Below, in pieces: positions 34,102 to 42,900 of a DNA stretch of 64,000 nt. The DNA is from Gammaproteobacteria bacterium (GTDB lineage: Bacteria; Pseudomonadota; Gammaproteobacteria; HK1): the NCBI GenBank assembly GCA_012103455.1, contig WLWT01000001.1, positions 3,975,288-4,039,287 on the forward strand. The letters run 5' to 3'. The notes beneath the pieces were generated by a model. The model was given only the letters and a program-made list of their open reading frames with translations, did no database searches and was not told the DNA's origin. Made by a program: the position numbers and the translations under genes. The stretch's first letter is position 1. Each line of letters begins with the position of its first letter.

Positions 34102-34595
34102 GTTGCAATCCTAGTCACCTTGGCAAAATTTGGCAAGAATGAGCCGGGATGGGCAAGATCGGGCGCCAGCGTGGTTTGACTGCCCGCTGACCCTGGCATC
34201 ACCGGCGGCTTGATGGTCATGGCATTCTTGAGGCCGGATCGCCCAATCAGGCTTGCAAGAGATGATGGGGCTTGCTGCCAGAGGTATCGGTCCTCGGTCC
34301 CCCCCTGAACAAGTCTTCAGTCATGCCTCCGGCCGGACAGCCGCATCAACGGGATTGGTTCTCCGAAGGTCGCCCTTCGCAGCAACAGGGAACAGTCAAT
34401 GGGAAAAGAGGTTGACTCACGGAGCCGGCACCGCTTCGGCGTTTCCCTCGGGATTTCGAAACCCCGCCAGCATTGATGGGCGGCAGAAAAGGAAAAGGCC
34501 AGAACAACGCCTGGCCTTTGAAAAGTGGTCTACATCCGCCGTCATTCATGCAGGACCTGCCTACACCCACTTGATGTCAGCCTAGCAAGCCGCGC
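34102..34595. other. Conserved non-coding stretch, second copy
   Basis: Same sequence as 17278-17771, including the GGCCAG/CTGGCC hairpin, here at 34494-34519. No difference from copy 1 was noticed, although nothing coding is recognised in it. Confidence 0.4.
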
Positions 34596-35444
34596 ATGAT
34601 CGCCCCTCGAACCCTGGCGCGGGGTAGCCGCATGAGCAGTGTGATGCAACCGATGACCGGCGCAGAGCCGCAAGAGCCCATCCTTTTGCAGTCCCTGGAA
34701 GACGGCGTACTGCATTTAACCCTCAACCGGCCCCAGCAGTTCAACGCCCTGTCGGAAGACATGCTAACAGCGCTGACTGGGGCCATGCGCGAGTGTGCCC
34801 ATAGACCGCAGGTGCGCGTGGTGGTGTTGAGCGCCAAGGGTAAAGCCTTCTGCGCCGGGCATGATCTCAAGCAGATGCGCGAGCGGCACGGGCAGGACTA
34901 CTACACGGCGCTGTTTGCACGGTGCAGTGAATGCATGCGCAGCATCGTCGAATTACCCCGCCCGGTCATAGCGCGGGTCCACGGCCTAGCCACGGCGGCC
35001 GGCTGCCAACTGGTGGCCACCTGCGATCTGGCGGTCGCCAGCGAATCGGCCGAGTTCGCCGTATCCGGCATCAACCTGGGGCTGTTCTGCAGCACCCCCA
35101 GCGTGGCCTTGAGCCGCAATGTTTTGCCCAAGCGGGCGTTCGAGATGTTGATGACCGGTGAGTTCATCAACGCGGCAACAGCGGTGGAATACGGCCTCGT
35201 CAACCGCGCCGTGCCGGAGGCGCAGCTGGACGGCGCCATCGATACCCTCACGCACACCATCAAACGCAAACCGCCCGTCGCCGTGGAGACCGGCAAACGA
35301 TTGTTCTACCGCCAAGCCGAGATGAGCTTGGGGGAGGCTTACCGCCTCGCCGGGAAAACCATGGCCTGCAATATGATGGCGGAAGATACCGTGGAAGGTG
35401 TAGACGCATTCATCGCCAAGCGCTCACCTAAGTGGAATCATTAA
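34596..35444 (+). CDS. Enoyl-CoA hydratase/isomerase, second copy
   Basis: Protein identical to 17772-18620; one silent change noticed (GACTGGGG for GACCGGGG near 34780). It keeps both oxyanion-hole motifs and the LFCSTP segment, so both copies should be active. Confidence 0.88.
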   Translation: MIAPRTLARGSRMSSVMQPMTGAEPQEPILLQSLEDGVLHLTLNRPQQFNALSEDMLTALTGAMRECAHRPQVRVVVLSAKGKAFCAGHDLKQMRERHGQDYYTALFARCSECMRSIVELPRPVIARVHGLATAAGCQLVATCDLAVASESAEFAVSGINLGLFCSTPSVALSRNVLPKRAFEMLMTGEFINAATAVEYGLVNRAVPEAQLDGAIDTLTHTIKRKPPVAVETGKRLFYRQAEMSLGEAYRLAGKTMACNMMAEDTVEGVDAFIAKRSPKWNH

Positions 35445-36250
35445 CCGACGCCCATATCGACGCCGAGGGCCGGCGCCACCCCGTGGCGCTCAACGCCCGC
35501 ATTGTCAGCCTGGTACCGAGCATTACGGAACTGCTGTTCAGCCTGGATCTTGCAGAGCAAGTGGTGGGCCGGACCACGTTTTGCATTCATCCGGCGGGCA
35601 AAGTCGATGGGGTGCGGCGGATCGGTGGCACCAAGACCGTCAACTTCGAGCGGTTGGCGGCCCTGCATCCCACCCATGTCATCGTCAACATCGATGAGAA
35701 CCGCAAGGAAGATGTGGCGGCCTTGGAGGCGTTGGGGGCGCAGGTGGTCGTCACCCATCCCAAAGCACCGCAGGACAATCTAGCGCTCTACCGGTTGCTA
35801 GGGGGCATCTTCGGCCGCGGCACTCAGGCGCAGGCGCTGGGCCGGGCATTTCGCCGAGAATTAGCCGCCACACGAACGTTCAAAGCGGGTCGAGTCACCC
35901 GCACCGTGCTCTATCTCATCTGGCGCAAACCGTGGATGACCGTCGCCAGGGATACCTATATCTCCCGCACCCTCGCACTCGCCGGCTGGATGACCACACC
36001 TGCGCATACCACCACCCGCTACCCGGAAATCTCCACCGATGATCCCTGCTGGCGGCAGGCGGATGCGGTATTGCTATCCAGCGAACCCTATCCATTCAAG
36101 GACAAACACATCGAAGCGATCCAAGCACTCGCCGGCCCGCGCACAGCGGTTCGATTAATCGACGGAGAAATGACCTCCTGGTATGGCTCCCGCGCCATCC
36201 GGGGATTGCGTTATCTTCGCGGCTTCGACATTTCATCGAGTGCTCAATGA
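35432..36250 (+). CDS. BtuF/TroA-like substrate-binding protein, second copy
   Basis: Same 272-residue protein as 18608-19426 apart from a few substitutions (for example RVTRTVLYL here, RVTHNVLYL there; EISTDD here, EISADD there). Most differences between the two duplication copies fall in this gene and the next. Confidence 0.8.
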   Translation: MESLTDAHIDAEGRRHPVALNARIVSLVPSITELLFSLDLAEQVVGRTTFCIHPAGKVDGVRRIGGTKTVNFERLAALHPTHVIVNIDENRKEDVAALEALGAQVVVTHPKAPQDNLALYRLLGGIFGRGTQAQALGRAFRRELAATRTFKAGRVTRTVLYLIWRKPWMTVARDTYISRTLALAGWMTTPAHTTTRYPEISTDDPCWRQADAVLLSSEPYPFKDKHIEAIQALAGPRTAVRLIDGEMTSWYGSRAIRGLRYLRGFDISSSAQ

Positions 36251-36465
36251 GCGAATCCGCCGTCCCTTCGCCCTGTATTAACGTGTGCACGCTGCACGCC
36301 GGCGACGGGCTATGCACCGGATGTTGCAGACACATCGACGAAATCGCCGCTTGGGGCATGATGAGCGATGCGGATAAACGCGCCGTACTGCGCAAATGCG
36401 AAGAGCGCATGGAGGCGATGTTCGAGGATCGGCTTTTCTTGACGCCTAAAGTTATCGACGCTTAG
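36247..36465 (+). CDS. DUF1289 family small cysteine protein, second copy
   Basis: A 72-residue version: one change in the cysteine region (TLHAGDG for TLRAGDG), and the C-terminus continues after EAMFED with RLFLTPKVIDA because the repeat ends there. The stop is 8 bp before the TacA start. Confidence 0.85.
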   Translation: MSESAVPSPCINVCTLHAGDGLCTGCCRHIDEIAAWGMMSDADKRAVLRKCEERMEAMFEDRLFLTPKVIDA

Positions 36466-36473
36466 GAAGGCTC

Positions 36474-36785
36474 TTGTATGCTGATGTCATACGCGATTTA
36501 ATTTTTACGAGTGAAGCCATCTCCTCCACCTCGATCCTCAGCGTTCGGGTATCGTCCGACGAAAAAGCCATTCTTCAGGCCGCGGCTGACGAAACCCGCT
36601 CTACCATTTCCGAATTCACGCGCCGCAAAGCACTGGAAGGGGCCGAAGAAACATTGACCAACCGCACGATCAGCACCATTTCGGCTCAACAATGGGAGGC
36701 TTTTGAGGCGTTCCTGGACGCTCCACCGCAGAGCAATCCAGCACTCGAACAACTCCTCAACCGCCGTCCTGCATGGCAGGAGTAA
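36474..36785 (+). CDS. tacA: DUF1778/TacA-type antitoxin
   Basis: A 103-residue antitoxin. LSVRVSSDEKAILQAAADET and STISEFTRRKALEGAEETL form the ribbon-helix-helix domain of DUF1778 proteins; the tail WEAFEAFLDAPPQSNPALEQ, then LLNRR, is the toxin-binding region. Start: TTG 36474 with AGGAAGG 6 nt upstream; a later start near SILSVRV would also fit. GTATG/CATAC symmetry at 36477-36493 may be the operator. It overlaps the toxin gene by 13 bp. Confidence 0.88.
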   Translation: MYADVIRDLIFTSEAISSTSILSVRVSSDEKAILQAAADETRSTISEFTRRKALEGAEETLTNRTISTISAQQWEAFEAFLDAPPQSNPALEQLLNRRPAWQE

Positions 36786-37285
36786 ATCCGCCTCGACCCC
36801 TGCGGGCGAGCGATGACCGGAGCGACTTCGATTGTGGGCGTGAGGCGTTAAACCACTGGTTGCGCAGGCACGCCCAGGGCAACGAAAAAGCGTTTGCCTC
36901 CCGTACCTATGTGTTAACTGCGACCGATACCGGGCAAATTATCGGCTATGTGAACCTGACGGCCGGTCAGATCGAGCGCACCGTGTTGGCAAAATCCCAG
37001 CAACGCAATCTACCCGGCCCCGTGCCGATTCTACTGCTAGGCCAACTCGCGATCGATAAGCGCCATCAAGGACGCGGGTACCGGGCCGACCTGCTGCGTC
37101 ACGCGCTCCGGGTGGCGGTTAAGGCCACCGAAGTCATCGCTTTTGTTGGCCTCATCACCCATCCATTGGATAGATACGCAGGGGAATTTTATTTACGCTA
37201 TGGCTTCCAACAGTTGCCCGGTGACACCAAGGGTGCCTTGATTTTGAGAACCAAAGCGCTGCTCCAGGGAGTGGGTACGTCTTAA
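36773..37285 (+). CDS. tacT: GNAT acetyltransferase toxin (TacT type)
   Basis: A 170-residue GNAT enzyme that, in this family, acetylates aminoacyl-tRNA and stops translation. Seen are FDCGREALNHWLRRHAQGNE, GYVNLTAGQIERT, and the acetyl-CoA loop LGQLAIDKRHQGRGYRADLL (Q/RxxGxG). The C-terminal FYLRYGFQQLPGD is the usual last strand region. It is second in the operon after a DUF1778 antitoxin, the standard TacAT order. Confidence 0.9.
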   Translation: MAGVNPPRPLRASDDRSDFDCGREALNHWLRRHAQGNEKAFASRTYVLTATDTGQIIGYVNLTAGQIERTVLAKSQQRNLPGPVPILLLGQLAIDKRHQGRGYRADLLRHALRVAVKATEVIAFVGLITHPLDRYAGEFYLRYGFQQLPGDTKGALILRTKALLQGVGTS

Positions 37286-37580
37286 GGATGACTTATAGCC
37301 TGAGAAGGCGGCGCTATTTTCTTTTGCGAGTTCACCCACACGGTAACCTTCGAAAATACTTCACGAGTGTAATTGCAGCACCGCGCGCGTTATGTTTGGG
37401 CGATTACCCAATAAACATCGTACCCATTATCCTCACCAAGCATTGTTCGCCCACGTAGCCGCTCGCTTGCAGCTGGGATAACTCTTCAACGCCGGTCCTA
37501 TCATCGTTCACGCCTCCGGCGTCGATGCCACTGGCCTGAAAAGATCCAGCTATCCCGACAAATGGCAATAATTACACAAG
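37286..37580. other. Intergenic region with a hairpin
   Basis: No gene found. ATGTTTGGG (37392-37400) and CCCAATAAACAT (37407-37418) form a bulged stem, and other short inverted repeats follow (GCCTCCGGCGTCGATGCC area, 37511-37528). It may be cassette or transposon debris. Confidence 0.4.
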
Positions 37581-37722
37581 GGCACCTGCTAAAAATAGTC
37601 ATTTTTTCATGAGTGCAAGGAAGCACCGCGCGCACAACCGCAGTGTATAAGGTCATACCTGAGTATTGGAGCACGGCGCCGACGCTGCCATCGCGGAAAA
37701 AGTGCATTTTTAGAGGTCCTCT
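37581..37722. mobile_element. Family-1 MITE, copy 1
   Basis: A 142-bp non-coding element starting GGGCACCTGCTAAAAATAG and ending GTGCATTTTTAGAGGTCCTC, with a conserved core CCGCGCGCACAACCGCAGTG. The right terminal repeat is mutated (GGTCCTC for GGTGCCC) and no clean target duplication is seen, so this copy is old. Confidence 0.8.
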
Positions 37723-37733
37723 TCAGCTATCTT

Positions 37734-38876
37734 ATGACTCATAGTTATATGCTACTGTATGGGTGCAGGTTGCATATACCAATCGCCATTGAAAATGCGA
37801 ATCTAGAATACTTGCATGAGCTAGCTGATTATGGTCAAAATAAACTTATGAAAAATCATTTAACACCAAGCGAGCGCGATAAACTCATAAAATCTCATCG
37901 TAAAGAGAGAGATGGGCGTATTCGAGACCGAATAAAAAAACTGTTTTAGCTTTTGATGATGGTTGTAATTATTCAGAAATTTCTAGGATTTTACTTTTAG
38001 ATGATGAGACCATTAGACGCCCTATCGATGATTACTTTTCTAAAGCTAAGCTGAAGCCCGAAAACGGGGGCAGCAAAAGTGATTGAGACGAGAATGAAAC
38101 AGCAAAGCTCGTTAAACACATAGAAGGAATGACTTATCCTTATGTTAAGGACATTTGCACTTATGTGAAGTTGAATTTCGGTAAGATTTACAGTGTAAGC
38201 GGCATGACAAAATGGCTGCATCGCAATAATGTCTGCCATAAGAAGCCTGATGCAGTTCCAGAGAAAGCAAACGCACAGGCGCAAAAAGCGTTTGTCAAGG
38301 AATATGAACATCTTTCGAAAGACGCTAAAAACAAGGGTTTAATCTATTTCTCAGACAGTTTTCATCCGCAGTATCAAACGCGGTTGGCTTATGGATGGAT
38401 TTTAAGAGGCACTCGAAAGAATATTGCCACAACGGCTCGTCAGACACGATTGAATTTCATTGGTGCTTTATCTTTGGATGGCCACAAAATAATCCACACT
38501 GAAGTTGAGCGAGTGAATGCGCAAACGATTAAATCTTTATCTAACTCTACGCAAACAGCACCCACTAGAGAAAGAAATTCATGTAATTTGGGATAATGCC
38601 GCTTATCATAAGAGCAAAGACGTTCAGTCTTATGCCAAGGACTCAAACATTAAATTACACTATTTGCCGCCCTATTCACCGAATTTAAATCCAATTGAGC
38701 GACTTTGGAAAATGATGCATGAAGCGGTTACTTATAATCGGTACTATGAGAAGTTTATAGATTTTCGGGAAGCATCTTTGAATTTTTTCAAGCGCATTGG
38801 AAGACGAAAGGCTTTATTGAGAAAAAGCATCACTGATAAGTTTCAAATTATTGATGCACCGATGTTCGCATCTTGA
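37734..38876 (+). pseudogene. IS630-family transposase, frameshifted, AT-rich
   Basis: N-terminal HTH part (LTPSERDKLIKSHRKERDGR), then DDGCNYSEISRILLLDDETI in another frame, then the DDE domain (TYPYVKDICTYVKLNFG, GLIYFSDSFHPQYQTRLAYG) and, after another shift, HVIWDNAAYHKSKDVQ and PYSPNLNPIERLWKMMHEAV, the IS630 C-terminal signature. At least three frameshifts or stops. GC is far lower than that of the IS630-type element at 41-44 kb, so it is a different lineage. Confidence 0.88.
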
Positions 38877-38924
38877 AGTGTGATGGGTATAGTCATGAAT
38901 GATACATCTATGGGAGTGCTCAGG

Positions 38925-39161
38925 ATGCCAACTATCCTACGGATCGGGCCATACAGATTTTTCTTCTACTCCAATGAGAAAGGAGAGCCTGCCCATATAC
39001 ACATTCAGCGTGACAAGGCTCTTGCTAAGTTCTGGTTAAAACCAGTCATGCTTGCAAGTTCCACCCGTTTCTCTGCCAAAGAAATCAGAGAACTCCAAAA
39101 GCATGCAGAGACAAATCGAAATCAGTTCCTGGAGGCATGGAATGAATACTTTAAAGGTTGA
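38925..39161 (+). CDS. DUF4160 protein
   Basis: A 78-residue protein, MPTILRIGPYRFFFYSNEKG, EPAHIHIQRDKALAKFWLKP, ELQKHAETNRNQFLEAWNEY: the DUF4160 signature with the PxHIHV-like motif. The ATG at 38925 is chosen over upstream starts because it gives the family N-terminus (MPTI) and has GGAG 9 nt upstream. It is followed by a DUF2442 gene overlapping by 20 bp, a pair often predicted to be a toxin-antitoxin or regulatory module; function unproven. Confidence 0.85.
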   Translation: MPTILRIGPYRFFFYSNEKGEPAHIHIQRDKALAKFWLKPVMLASSTRFSAKEIRELQKHAETNRNQFLEAWNEYFKG

Positions 39162-39387
39162 GACTCATCCTCTAGCTCAAGATGTCAAATTCTCAGAGTC
39201 TGAGCTTATTGTTAGCTTGGTAGATGGTCGAGTAATACTAGTGCCAATTTCATGGTTTCCATCTCTGGCCAGTGGAAATAAACAACAACTCGATAACTGG
39301 GAGTTGCTTGGTGAGGGTAATGGAATTCATTGGCCTGATCTTGATGAAGACTTAAGCGTTAAAGGGCTTTTGCTGGGAGTCCACTAA
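39142..39387 (+). CDS. DUF2442 protein
   Basis: An 81-residue protein: MNTLKVETHPLAQDVKFSES, ELIVSLVDGRVILVPISWFP, NGIHWPDLDEDLSVKGLLLG, all typical of DUF2442 (short beta-rich domain ending IHWPxLDEDISVxGLL). ATG 39142 with GGAGG upstream gives the family start. The stop is directly followed by a MITE at 39389. DUF2442 proteins are likely DNA-binding partners of DUF4160. Confidence 0.88.
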   Translation: MNTLKVETHPLAQDVKFSESELIVSLVDGRVILVPISWFPSLASGNKQQLDNWELLGEGNGIHWPDLDEDLSVKGLLLGVH

Positions 39388-39388
39388 A

Positions 39389-39680
39389 GGGCACCTCTAA
39401 AAATAGTAATTTTTTCGTGAGTGCAAGGAAGCACCGCGCGCAGAACCGCAGTGTATAGGTGATCACTGCTGTCCCATAGAGCATACTAACCCTTTGAAAT
39501 TTATGGAAAAACTGTTTTCATGTCTCAAACACAATGCCATAGTCAATTTTTTATGTAAATCAATAGGTTATACGCTGTATTTAACTATTTTGTGGGACAG
39601 CAGTGATAGGTGATACATGAGGATTGGAGCACGGAGCTGACGCTGCAATCGCGGAAAAAGTGCATTTTTAGCAGGTGCCC
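39389..39680. mobile_element. Family-1 MITE, copy 2, with an inserted second element
   Basis: GGGCACCTCTAAAAATAG on the left and TTTTTAGCAGGTGCCC on the right bound the element; without the insertion it would be about 141 bp. The other element sits at 39464-39605. On its right side lies the 3' end of an IS5-family transposase, which raises the possibility that such an element is the parent of these MITEs. Confidence 0.82.
39464..39605. mobile_element. Nested 142-bp element with 9-bp target duplication
   Basis: CACTGCTGTCCCATA and its complement TGTGGGACAGCAGTG are the terminal repeats; ATAGGTGAT flanks it on both sides (39455-39463 and 39606-39614). The interior is AT-rich and non-coding. 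It is a separate, IS4-like-sized MITE type that jumped into the family-1 MITE. Confidence 0.85.
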
Positions 39681-39685
39681 TTGAA

Positions 39686-39967
39686 AACAATGGCTGGGAT
39701 GGGACTCAAGTCATCATGGACAAGGCCTACGAAGGCGATGAGACCCGGCAGTTGATAGTCGATTTGGGGATGGAGACCGTTGTGCCAGCGAAAAGCAATC
39801 GGCTGAGGCCTTGGCAATACGACAAGGAGTTGTATAAAAAGCGAAATGAAGTAGAGAGATTGTTCCGGCGGCTAAAAGGATTTCGTCGAATCTTTTCACG
39901 CTTCGACAAACTGGATGTTGTTTTTATGTTTTTTATCCTTTGCCCTTATCGTGCAGGCGTTGAATAG
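39686..39967 (+). pseudogene. IS5-family (IS427-like) transposase C-terminal remnant
   Basis: MDKAYEGDETRQLIVDLGME, YDKELYKKRNEVERLFRRLK and GFRRIFSRFDKLDVVFMFF carry the second Asp and the ExxxR..R motif of the IS427-type DDE domain (YKxRNxVERxFxRLKxFRRI). The N-terminal two thirds are missing; the frame starts right at the MITE end. Confidence 0.82.
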
Positions 39968-39989
39968 TGTTAACACGCCCTAACGACAC

Positions 39990-40049
39990 CGCTAACCTGC
40001 CGCGCAACCGCGTAGCGGGTATGCGGTCGGGTTCAGCGGCTTGTTAGCA
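39990..40049 (-). other. attC site
   Basis: On the minus strand TGCTAAC (40049-40043) and GTTAGCG (39996-39990) enclose AAGCCGC...GCGGCAG arms and a GC-rich centre (ACCCGCTACGCGGTTG), 60 bp in all. The stop codon of the nucleotidyltransferase-like gene lies in the GTTAGCG core, so the attC is translated as that protein's C-terminus (KPLNPTAYPLRGCAAG). Confidence 0.7.
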
Positions 40050-40918
40050 ATGAGGTTCAGGACATCGCACAGGTAGGCATACATCTGCGCCGCCTTCCGC
40101 GCTTGGGACGAACCGTATCCATTCGGCTGCAGAATGTGGCACGTCAATAGGTCATGACTTGGATGCTGCATCCCCCTCGACGTGGCAATCTTGTAAGCAC
40201 CCTCTAGACTTCGCAACCGTTCGTAGTTCGACGAGAACTGCCGCCGAGATAAGCCGGCGATATACTTGTCCAAGCTCGGCGGAGCCCGAGGTGGTTCCGG
40301 CAACTTCAAGAAAGAGCGCAACGCCGCGCACCATTCCTCCATAGCCTCGCCCGCCCCGTTCGGAACTGGTTGACCGTCGCGGTACGCGGCTTTCGCCTCG
40401 CGCAGCAGAGCCAAGTCCCCGATGTTCGCAGCTAGTCCATTATTCTCGCCGCCCAGCCCACGCTCGATGTCTTCCAAGCCAAATGCGAGCACCCCTCGTC
40501 GTGCCAACCATTTGATCAGAAAATCGCGTGACACGCAGTACAAGAAGTCAGAGCGCCAACCTTCAAGTGCGGAGTCGCGAGGCCATTGGTCGATCAGCTT
40601 TATGGTATTTCTACATCGCCAAAGTTCTGCGATAGTTGGAGGTGAATATTCACATGTTTGTATCCAGCGAGAGAACGCAGAATCAACGTCAAGTTGGACG
40701 TGAGCTTCCGTTCGTAGATGTTGGATGAATAGAGAGCCACGGTGCTGCATACGCACGAGTTGTGATTGCGTGAGCGTAGAAACACTGTAACCTTGCTGCT
40801 TGTAGCGGTTGGCCAGTCGTTTCGATAGTTCCCGATCACCAATGATCAAGAGGTCTTTGTCGCTGTGCGAATCCGAGGATTGGCGGCAGGTAGATCCAAA
40901 TTCTGCGACTGCGAACAT
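39992..40918 (-). CDS. Nucleotidyltransferase-like cassette protein
   Basis: A 308-residue protein. The N-terminal VAEFGSTCRQSSDSHSDKDL, then LIIGD, fits the GSxxR...SDxDLLV active-site motif of pol-beta nucleotidyltransferases; the rest (helical, Trp/Arg-rich, RDFLIKWLARRGVLAFGLED) is unrecognised. The last 17 residues are encoded by the attC. The ATG is 2 bp after the stop of the ion channel gene, so both genes probably share a cassette and transcript. Nucleotidyltransferases of this type often work in toxin-antitoxin or defence settings; that is only a suggestion. Confidence 0.65.
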   Translation of the reverse strand: MFAVAEFGSTCRQSSDSHSDKDLLIIGDRELSKRLANRYKQQGYSVSTLTQSQLVRMQHRGSLFIQHLRTEAHVQLDVDSAFSRWIQTCEYSPPTIAELWRCRNTIKLIDQWPRDSALEGWRSDFLYCVSRDFLIKWLARRGVLAFGLEDIERGLGGENNGLAANIGDLALLREAKAAYRDGQPVPNGAGEAMEEWCAALRSFLKLPEPPRAPPSLDKYIAGLSRRQFSSNYERLRSLEGAYKIATSRGMQHPSHDLLTCHILQPNGYGSSQARKAAQMYAYLCDVLNLIANKPLNPTAYPLRGCAAG

Positions 40919-41200
40919 AGCTATCTCGCTCGGATTGCGGAGTTTGCCACTGCGGCCAGAAATAGCGATATGACCACGAATCCTGAGAGAGCCTGAAAAG
41001 TGACTAAGAGCTTGCCCATCTGCGTATTAGGAGTGATGTCCCCGAAACCGAGTGTCGTGATTGTTATACAGGTGAAATAGAATGAGTCGATGAGAGTCAA
41101 TTCCTTCGCGACGGGAAATATTGAATTCGCCCAGAAATAGTTCACGGCGGTGAAGCTTGCTATGACAAGCAGGAGCAACCTAATTACACGGAAAGTCTTA

Positions 41201-42308
41201 CTAATTCGGAAAAAAATTACCCGACATCAATTCAGAATATATCTGACATGCTTTTCATAGAAAAACCGTTTAATTATTTGCATATTGTGTTGCAGTGAGT
41301 GCAACACCGAACGAGCCAAGGCCACCCGTTGCTCCTTTGTAGCCACCACTGTCCGCCCAATCCGTTGGCTTTTTACGTGATGCCATACTAGCTCATCAGG
41401 ATTGAGTTCCGGTGAATACGGCGGTAACCATACTAACGTGAGCTTACCTTGGCTAGTGCGGACAAATTCTTGCACTTTCTTGGCTCGATGAATGGGATGG
41501 CCATCAACAAGCCAATAGACCGATCGCTTGGCGTTGTGCAGCAAACGCCTTGGAAAGTCGATAAAAACGCCTGCGGTTACCCGTGATTCGCTCACCATAA
41601 AACGCAGGTGACCCTTCGGCGAAACGGCTGACAGCCTATTCACGCTAAAGCGCCGACCCGTTTTCGCTACAACCGGCGTATCACCCCGTACCCCCCAAGT
41701 GGTACCACGATGATAATCCGACCGGATCGTCGATTCGTCGCCAAAATAGACCCGCGCTCGGCGCCTTTTCGCTTCTTGTTGTACTTCAGGCCAAGTTTCC
41801 TTTAACCATACCTTAACCTGAGCAGGGTCTTGCTCGTATGCCTTAAACCCAGGGCGCTGCGCACTCATCCCCCAACGAGACAGGCTATTGCCCACCGAAC
41901 GCTCGCTGACTTCGATGCCAAATTTGTCTTTCAGTCATATCTGAATCATCGAGCGCGTCCACAGGGCATCGTGAAAATCCAATTGCAACGGATTCGTTTT
42001 AACCCGTTCACGTAAGCGATCCGCATATTCATCGGGACACTTTCTTGGGCGACCCGTGATCTTGCCGGTGGACAGCGCCTGTTCACCACCTCGCTCATAC
42101 CTGGATAAGCAATCGTCAATGCAAGAACGATGAAATCCGAGGGCTTTAATTACTTTTTCAGGGCTTTCACCCGATAATACTTGCGCAACCGCGTGCCTGC
42201 GGATGGCTTCTCGCGCGGAATGGGGCAGTGAGCGACCGTCTGTCTTTTTCATAGCATCACTATAACACATTTTATTAATTTGTGTCGGGTAATCTTTTGC
42301 CGAAGTAG
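41201..42308 (-). mobile_element. IS630-family element, copy 1 (in the channel gene)
   Basis: A 1108-bp element bounded by CTAATTCGGAAAAAAATTAC and, at the other end, CTACTTCGGCAAAAGATTAC, both continuing CCGACA; TA flanks it on both sides (41199-41200, 42309-42310), the canonical IS630/mariner-type target duplication. It holds one transposase gene (41227-42252, minus) with an in-frame TGA. Confidence 0.92.
41227..42252 (-). pseudogene. IS630-family transposase with one internal stop
   Basis: The frame MKKTDGRSLPHSAREAIRRH, VLSGESPEKVIKALGFHRSC, DALWTRSMIQI is stopped by TGA at about 41935, where relatives would have Trp (TGG), and continues LKDKFGIEVSERSVGNSLSR, VYFGDESTIRSDYHRGTTWG, VYWLVDGHPIHRAKKVQEFV and PPYSPELNPDELVWHHVKSQ. 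All three acidic residues of the DDE triad (D in GDES, D in VDGHP, E in ELNPDE) are present. Other genes in the window use TGA as stop, so recoding is unlikely. Confidence 0.9.
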
Positions 42309-42900
42309 TAAGTCCATAGCCCGAGACGAAATCATAGACCAGATGCGACGCCTTTCGCGTTGCATAAGTTCCTGCACTAATGACTTTCCGCTTTCTTTGC
42401 GAGTCGAGATGCGCGTTCTCAGCGTGTTTCATACGATAGAGGCTTTCGAGTGCATGTTCGGGCTGATGTTCCTCGGTAGCATTCCTGTACACCGCGTGAT
42501 AGAGATCTATCGCGATGTTGGTGTCGTTAACGAGGTCAAAGTTCTGTTTGAAACACATTGGGTCCAACAGACAGCGCTCGACACGGAGTTTTGCGGTATT
42601 GGTATCAACGAATTCGCAGTCCGTAAACTCGCAATCTACAAAGGACGCACCAATAAACAGACAACCTTCGAAGCGACACCTAAGGAAGCGCACACGACGG
42701 ATTTCAGTGTCCTTGAATGAAACGCTTGCGAACTTCTTTCCTTCAATGACAACTGGAGTCCGACCATTGCCACCGAAGATATCGGGCATGTAGAGCAAGT
42801 GGGACCAACCAGTTTGGCCTTCTTGTCGCTCGAACTCTTCCATCGAGTGCACCGGTTCACCATCAATCTTGAAGCTGTTTGCGGGCATCTCGGCTTCCTT

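Larger units (their letters stand above)
33021..36430. repeat. 3.4-kb direct duplication, copy 2
   Basis: Counterpart of 16197-19606, same orientation. Left neighbour here is IS91-like copy F; right neighbour is the TacAT operon. Because the right end falls in the DUF1289 coding sequence with an intact frame continuing, this copy may be the original location on that side. Confidence 0.95.
40921..42888 (-). pseudogene. Pentapeptide-repeat/ion-channel fusion protein, split by an IS630-type element
   Basis: The 5' part (42888 to 42311) reads MPANSFKIDGEPVHSMEEFE and a pentapeptide-like block (FKDTEIRRVRFLRCRFEGCL, then FIGASFVDCEFTDCEFVD), then VYDFVSGYGL. The 3' part (41200 to 40921) reads KTFRVIRLLLLVIASFTAVN, a pore loop TCITITTLGFGDITPNT with the K+ selectivity filter TLGFGD, and a last membrane helix. 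Deleting the IS (41201-42308) and one TA joins them in frame as GYGL-KTFRVIRLLLL, giving a protein of about 285 residues: N-terminal pentapeptide repeats and a two-helix potassium channel. It follows an attC on the minus strand and is therefore probably cassette-borne. As it stands only fragments can be made. Confidence 0.85.

Noticed and set aside
41930..41940. TGA recoding (tryptophan or selenocysteine) in the IS630 transposases
   Set aside because: TGA ends many intact genes here (for example dctQ, the MITE-adjacent and cassette genes), and no SECIS-like element is apparent.
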